Shown here piece by piece: positions 62,040-64,000 of a stretch of DNA of 64,000 bases. Position 1 is the first letter of the stretch. Each line of letters opens with the position of its first letter. The DNA is from Cryptosporidium bovis (lineage: Eukaryota > Apicomplexa > Conoidasida > Eucoccidiorida > Cryptosporidiidae). The notes beneath the pieces were generated by a model that was not told the DNA's origin, ran no database searches, and saw nothing but the letters and a program-made list of their open reading frames with translations. Made by a program: the position numbers and the translations under genes. The DNA lies in the NCBI GenBank assembly GCA_009768925.2, contig VHIT02000039.1:1-64000 (forward strand), given 5' to 3'.

Positions 62040-62367
62040 TGACGAATTAGAATAGACTCTGTCAAGTCCGCTAGTCTAGTGTTCTTCCTAATATCTTCTC
62101 CTAAGAACTGTAGATCTCGGGAGCACTAAATCGAATAAATAGACACTATAAATCACAGTATAAATATAGTGATTAAGTTGTAAATTTATATATACATCCA
62201 AGGGACTTCTAACATTACCAGAAACCACCGTTTCCTTCTCCCCCCGTAACTCTTAGAATTAACTAGATATATCATAGTCTAAATAGCAGTGACTACTATT
62301 GCTGTTCTAGATTAAAGGGAAAATGACAATACACCTGCCAAGATCACCACTAGTAACTGCATTATTA
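62040..62367. other. Convergent intergenic region, 328 bp
   Basis: 3' ends of the nucleoporin and L18 genes. Less A+T-rich than other gaps, with a GTTCTT/AAGAAC pair near 62080-62109. No gene recognised. Confidence 0.45.
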
Positions 62368-62931
62368 CTATGCCTTGTAGGCTCTAGAAGCTCTTCTACC
62401 TCTCGCTTTCTCGAATTTGCGTCCCTTAGAACATATACGAGGTCTAGTTGTGCTCTTTGGTAAACCTGGAGCTCTTCCGAAGTATTTCTCTTGTTTTCTA
62501 GCTTTGGTTTTTCCACGCAACAATACAACATTTGAGCCCTTTGGGGATCTCAATGCCAATTGATCAAATGTAATGCACTCGCCACCGTACTTCTCTATAT
62601 GCTTTCTTGCTGTCTCTGTGAATCTGAGAGCGCAGACAGTGAGCTTCGGGATCTTCAAAACTCTTGTGTCATCAGTGACAGTTCCGACGACAGCAGCAAT
62701 TTTATTCTCCTTGCCATCCATAAATCTTGCAAGACGGGAAACAGAAATAGGAGCTTGGAATCTCCTGGCCATCTTTAATCGACGAAGAACTGTATTGTTG
62801 AATGAAGAGTCTGTTCGACGTCCCAAGAAAGTGTAAAGTTTAGACAACAAAACACGGTAAGGGTTTGTTGATTTTGTCCTCTTCGAGTGAGTCTTCTTAA
62901 CACGGCCACCTGCCTTTAGATCGATACCCAT
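62368..62931 (-). CDS. RPL18: 60S ribosomal protein L18 (eL18)
   Basis: 187 aa, standard length (human 188), intronless. Large-subunit ribosomal protein. The start MGIDLKAGGRVKKTHSKRTKS and the blocks LYTFLGRRTDSSFN, RRLKMARRFQAPISVSRLAR, VVGTVTDDTRV, LTVCALRFTETARKHIEKYGGE and VVLLRGKTKARKQEKYFGRAPG are diagnostic. The C-terminus GRKFEKARGRRASRAYKA is typical. Its codons are the least A+T-rich in the window, as expected for a highly expressed gene. Confidence 0.98.
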   Translation of the reverse strand: MGIDLKAGGRVKKTHSKRTKSTNPYRVLLSKLYTFLGRRTDSSFNNTVLRRLKMARRFQAPISVSRLARFMDGKENKIAAVVGTVTDDTRVLKIPKLTVCALRFTETARKHIEKYGGECITFDQLALRSPKGSNVVLLRGKTKARKQEKYFGRAPGLPKSTTRPRICSKGRKFEKARGRRASRAYKA

Positions 62932-63453
62932 TTTAAATTCCTATAAACCAACAAAACAATAGTCTATTTACTCTGAAAAAAATAAAGAAAATATTGCTTA
63001 TATTTTACTAGCCAAACACTGGGCCTAACTTTATCTTTTTAAATTTTAATTACGTACTCACGTTTTCCTGTTATATAATACCTTTTTTTATATTAGCTTT
63101 ATTGTTCATTTGTCTCTATTTTTACCTTAATATTCATACTAATACTTTTACTATTATTAATACCATCTGTTTTAAGAGACGCCAATTGATTTATAATAGA
63201 TAACCTGAGGCGCCAATGTGTTGGTGCCCATGGCGCCCAAGTATATGTACTCATTGACAAAAATAACAAAGTCACAAAATTAAGAGGCAAATTATTAATT
63301 GAACAATATTTAAATGGTGGGGTGGGGGAAGGTCTGGTAACTTATACATATGTGATTGCACGTGTCTTCATGATAGAAACGCAATGCAACTATTTAGGTT
63401 GTTTTACATTAAGGAAAGATTAATATTTGGGCATTTGGTTTTGAACTGCAACA
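62932..63453. promoter_or_regulatory. RPL18 promoter region, 522 bp
   Basis: Upstream of L18 (minus strand). It contains AGGCGCCAA (63208-63216) and TGGCGCC (63231-63237), 16 bp apart, about 277-306 bp upstream of the ATG, plus a G-rich run GGTGGGGTGGGGGAAGG at about 63317-63333. Clustered sites fit a strong promoter. No gene seen. Confidence 0.6.
63208..63237. promoter_or_regulatory. Pair of E2F/DP1-like motifs
   Basis: AGGCGCCAA (63208-63216) and TGGCGCC (63231-63237) upstream of the L18 gene. The only closely spaced full GGCGCC pair in the window. Confidence 0.5.
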
Positions 63454-63999
63454 TTACTTTTGCAGTGCAGCAGAAAGCCTTCTTTCAAGTTTCTTAGCAA
63501 TGACTTGCATTTGTTGGTCGATAAATTGTTTCCATGCTACAACCTCCTCTTGTCTACTACTTGAAGTTGAAAATTCGCTGTCCCATTGCTTCATTCCTTT
63601 CTTCCACTGTCTTAGGCTATTAAGTTCGTGTTCAAGTAGTTTTCTAGCTGAATCCTTTGATAGTGAGTTGGAATTACTTATAACTGAGCCGCTTGAAGGG
63701 CGAATATTGCTTTTAGACGAGTTGATCTTCGGAATCCCAGAATCAATGTGATTACACTCCCCTGAACAACCTGCATTCATAGAAGAGTTTAGATTAATAT
63801 GATCATATTGCGGCTTACAAATATTTCTATTAAGCCTCTGTTGAATAAGATTGTTACTATTGTTTACAATAATATCTGCACTTCCATCGCATCGTAGTCC
63901 TAATTGGTTGTAGCTTGTATGTTTTTCGGCATTGTCGTTATTTGGAGTATCTGCGGATAAAAACCCAATTCTTTCTTCAGCCGGATTTCCTTTGGACAT
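63454..63999 (-). CDS. Unknown protein, 181 aa
   Basis: ATG at 63999, one base from the window edge, so the promoter and any upstream exon are outside. Begins MSKGNPAEERIGFLSAD. The first 115 residues are Asn/Ser-rich and look disordered. The last 65 (KLLEHELNSLRQWKKGMKQW then EEVVAWKQFIDQQMQVIAKKL) are predicted amphipathic helices, perhaps a small coiled-coil interaction domain. No family recognised. The conserved-looking C-terminus argues that it is real. Confidence 0.7.
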   Translation of the reverse strand: MSKGNPAEERIGFLSADTPNNDNAEKHTSYNQLGLRCDGSADIIVNNSNNLIQQRLNRNICKPQYDHINLNSSMNAGCSGECNHIDSGIPKINSSKSNIRPSSGSVISNSNSLSKDSARKLLEHELNSLRQWKKGMKQWDSEFSTSSSRQEEVVAWKQFIDQQMQVIAKKLERRLSAALQK

Positions 64000-64000
64000 A

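Noticed and set aside
1-64000. tRNA genes
   Set aside because: I searched by eye for GTTCGA/GTTCAA B-box patterns on both strands; the few hits (for example near 3402) lack an A box or lie inside coding sequence. A tRNAscan run would be decisive.

Overview
The window looks like a piece of an apicomplexan nuclear genome, most likely Cryptosporidium. The evidence is strong A+T bias, about one gene per 2.2 kb on both strands, mostly intronless eukaryotic housekeeping genes with only a few short GT-AG introns, Asn/Ser low-complexity inserts in conserved proteins, and repeated GGCGCC-type (E2F/DP1-like) promoter motifs with occasional TGCATGCA (ApiAP2-like) motifs. The genus is inferred from these features and from protein resemblance; no species is assigned. 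I see no rRNA, no recognisable tRNA, no transposon, no CRISPR array and no bacterial-type operon.

Layout. 1-2901: 3' part of a Lys/Glu-rich repeat protein with five WFAGWFG motifs. 3755-4413: UBE2K-type ubiquitin-conjugating enzyme. 4890-7365: two predicted secreted proteins of unknown function, convergent, one of them in four exons. 9023-13012: GSK3-type kinase, a four-exon CKS1 and proteasome subunit alpha-4. 13200-13251: an assembly gap inside a poly-G tract. 13992-24923: SEC31, SPF30/SMNDC1, PP2A-B56, an alpha/beta-hydrolase with a separate catalytic-His exon, and an NF-YC-like histone-fold protein. 25517-29813: RAB11 (three exons), an unknown gene with an apparent frameshift, and a TBCCD1-like protein. 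30446-36433: a TLC-domain membrane protein, APC6/CDC16, and a SET8-type histone methyltransferase. 37057-46045: an MFS transporter, a CDP-alcohol phosphotransferase, a TPR protein, deoxyhypusine hydroxylase and a GDT1/TMEM165 transporter. 46135-52049: ORC5 and XPG/RAD2 nuclease. 52096-59304: a very large PA200/BLM10 proteasome activator. 60567-63999: an FG-type nucleoporin, ribosomal protein L18 and an unknown protein.

The genes are not co-functional neighbours in an operon sense. They are a sample of core eukaryotic machinery: cell cycle (CKS1, APC6, ORC5, GSK3, B56), protein turnover (E2, alpha-4, PA200), trafficking (SEC31, RAB11), chromatin and transcription (SET8, NF-YC-like), repair (XPG), splicing (SPF30) and translation (L18, DOHH). 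Promoters lie in the 0.3-1.7 kb gaps before start codons. Convergent 3' ends can be as close as 32-89 bp.

I found no convincing new multi-gene system. The observations most worth checking are the four-exon secreted gene, the split CKS1, the hidden last exon of the hydrolase, the aromatic-motif repeat protein, a Phe at the product-specificity site of the SET8 homologue, the altered C-terminus of PA200, a frameshift in the gene at 27052-27652, a strong hairpin between two convergent genes, and a possible Sm-site RNA at about 4.6-4.77 kb.
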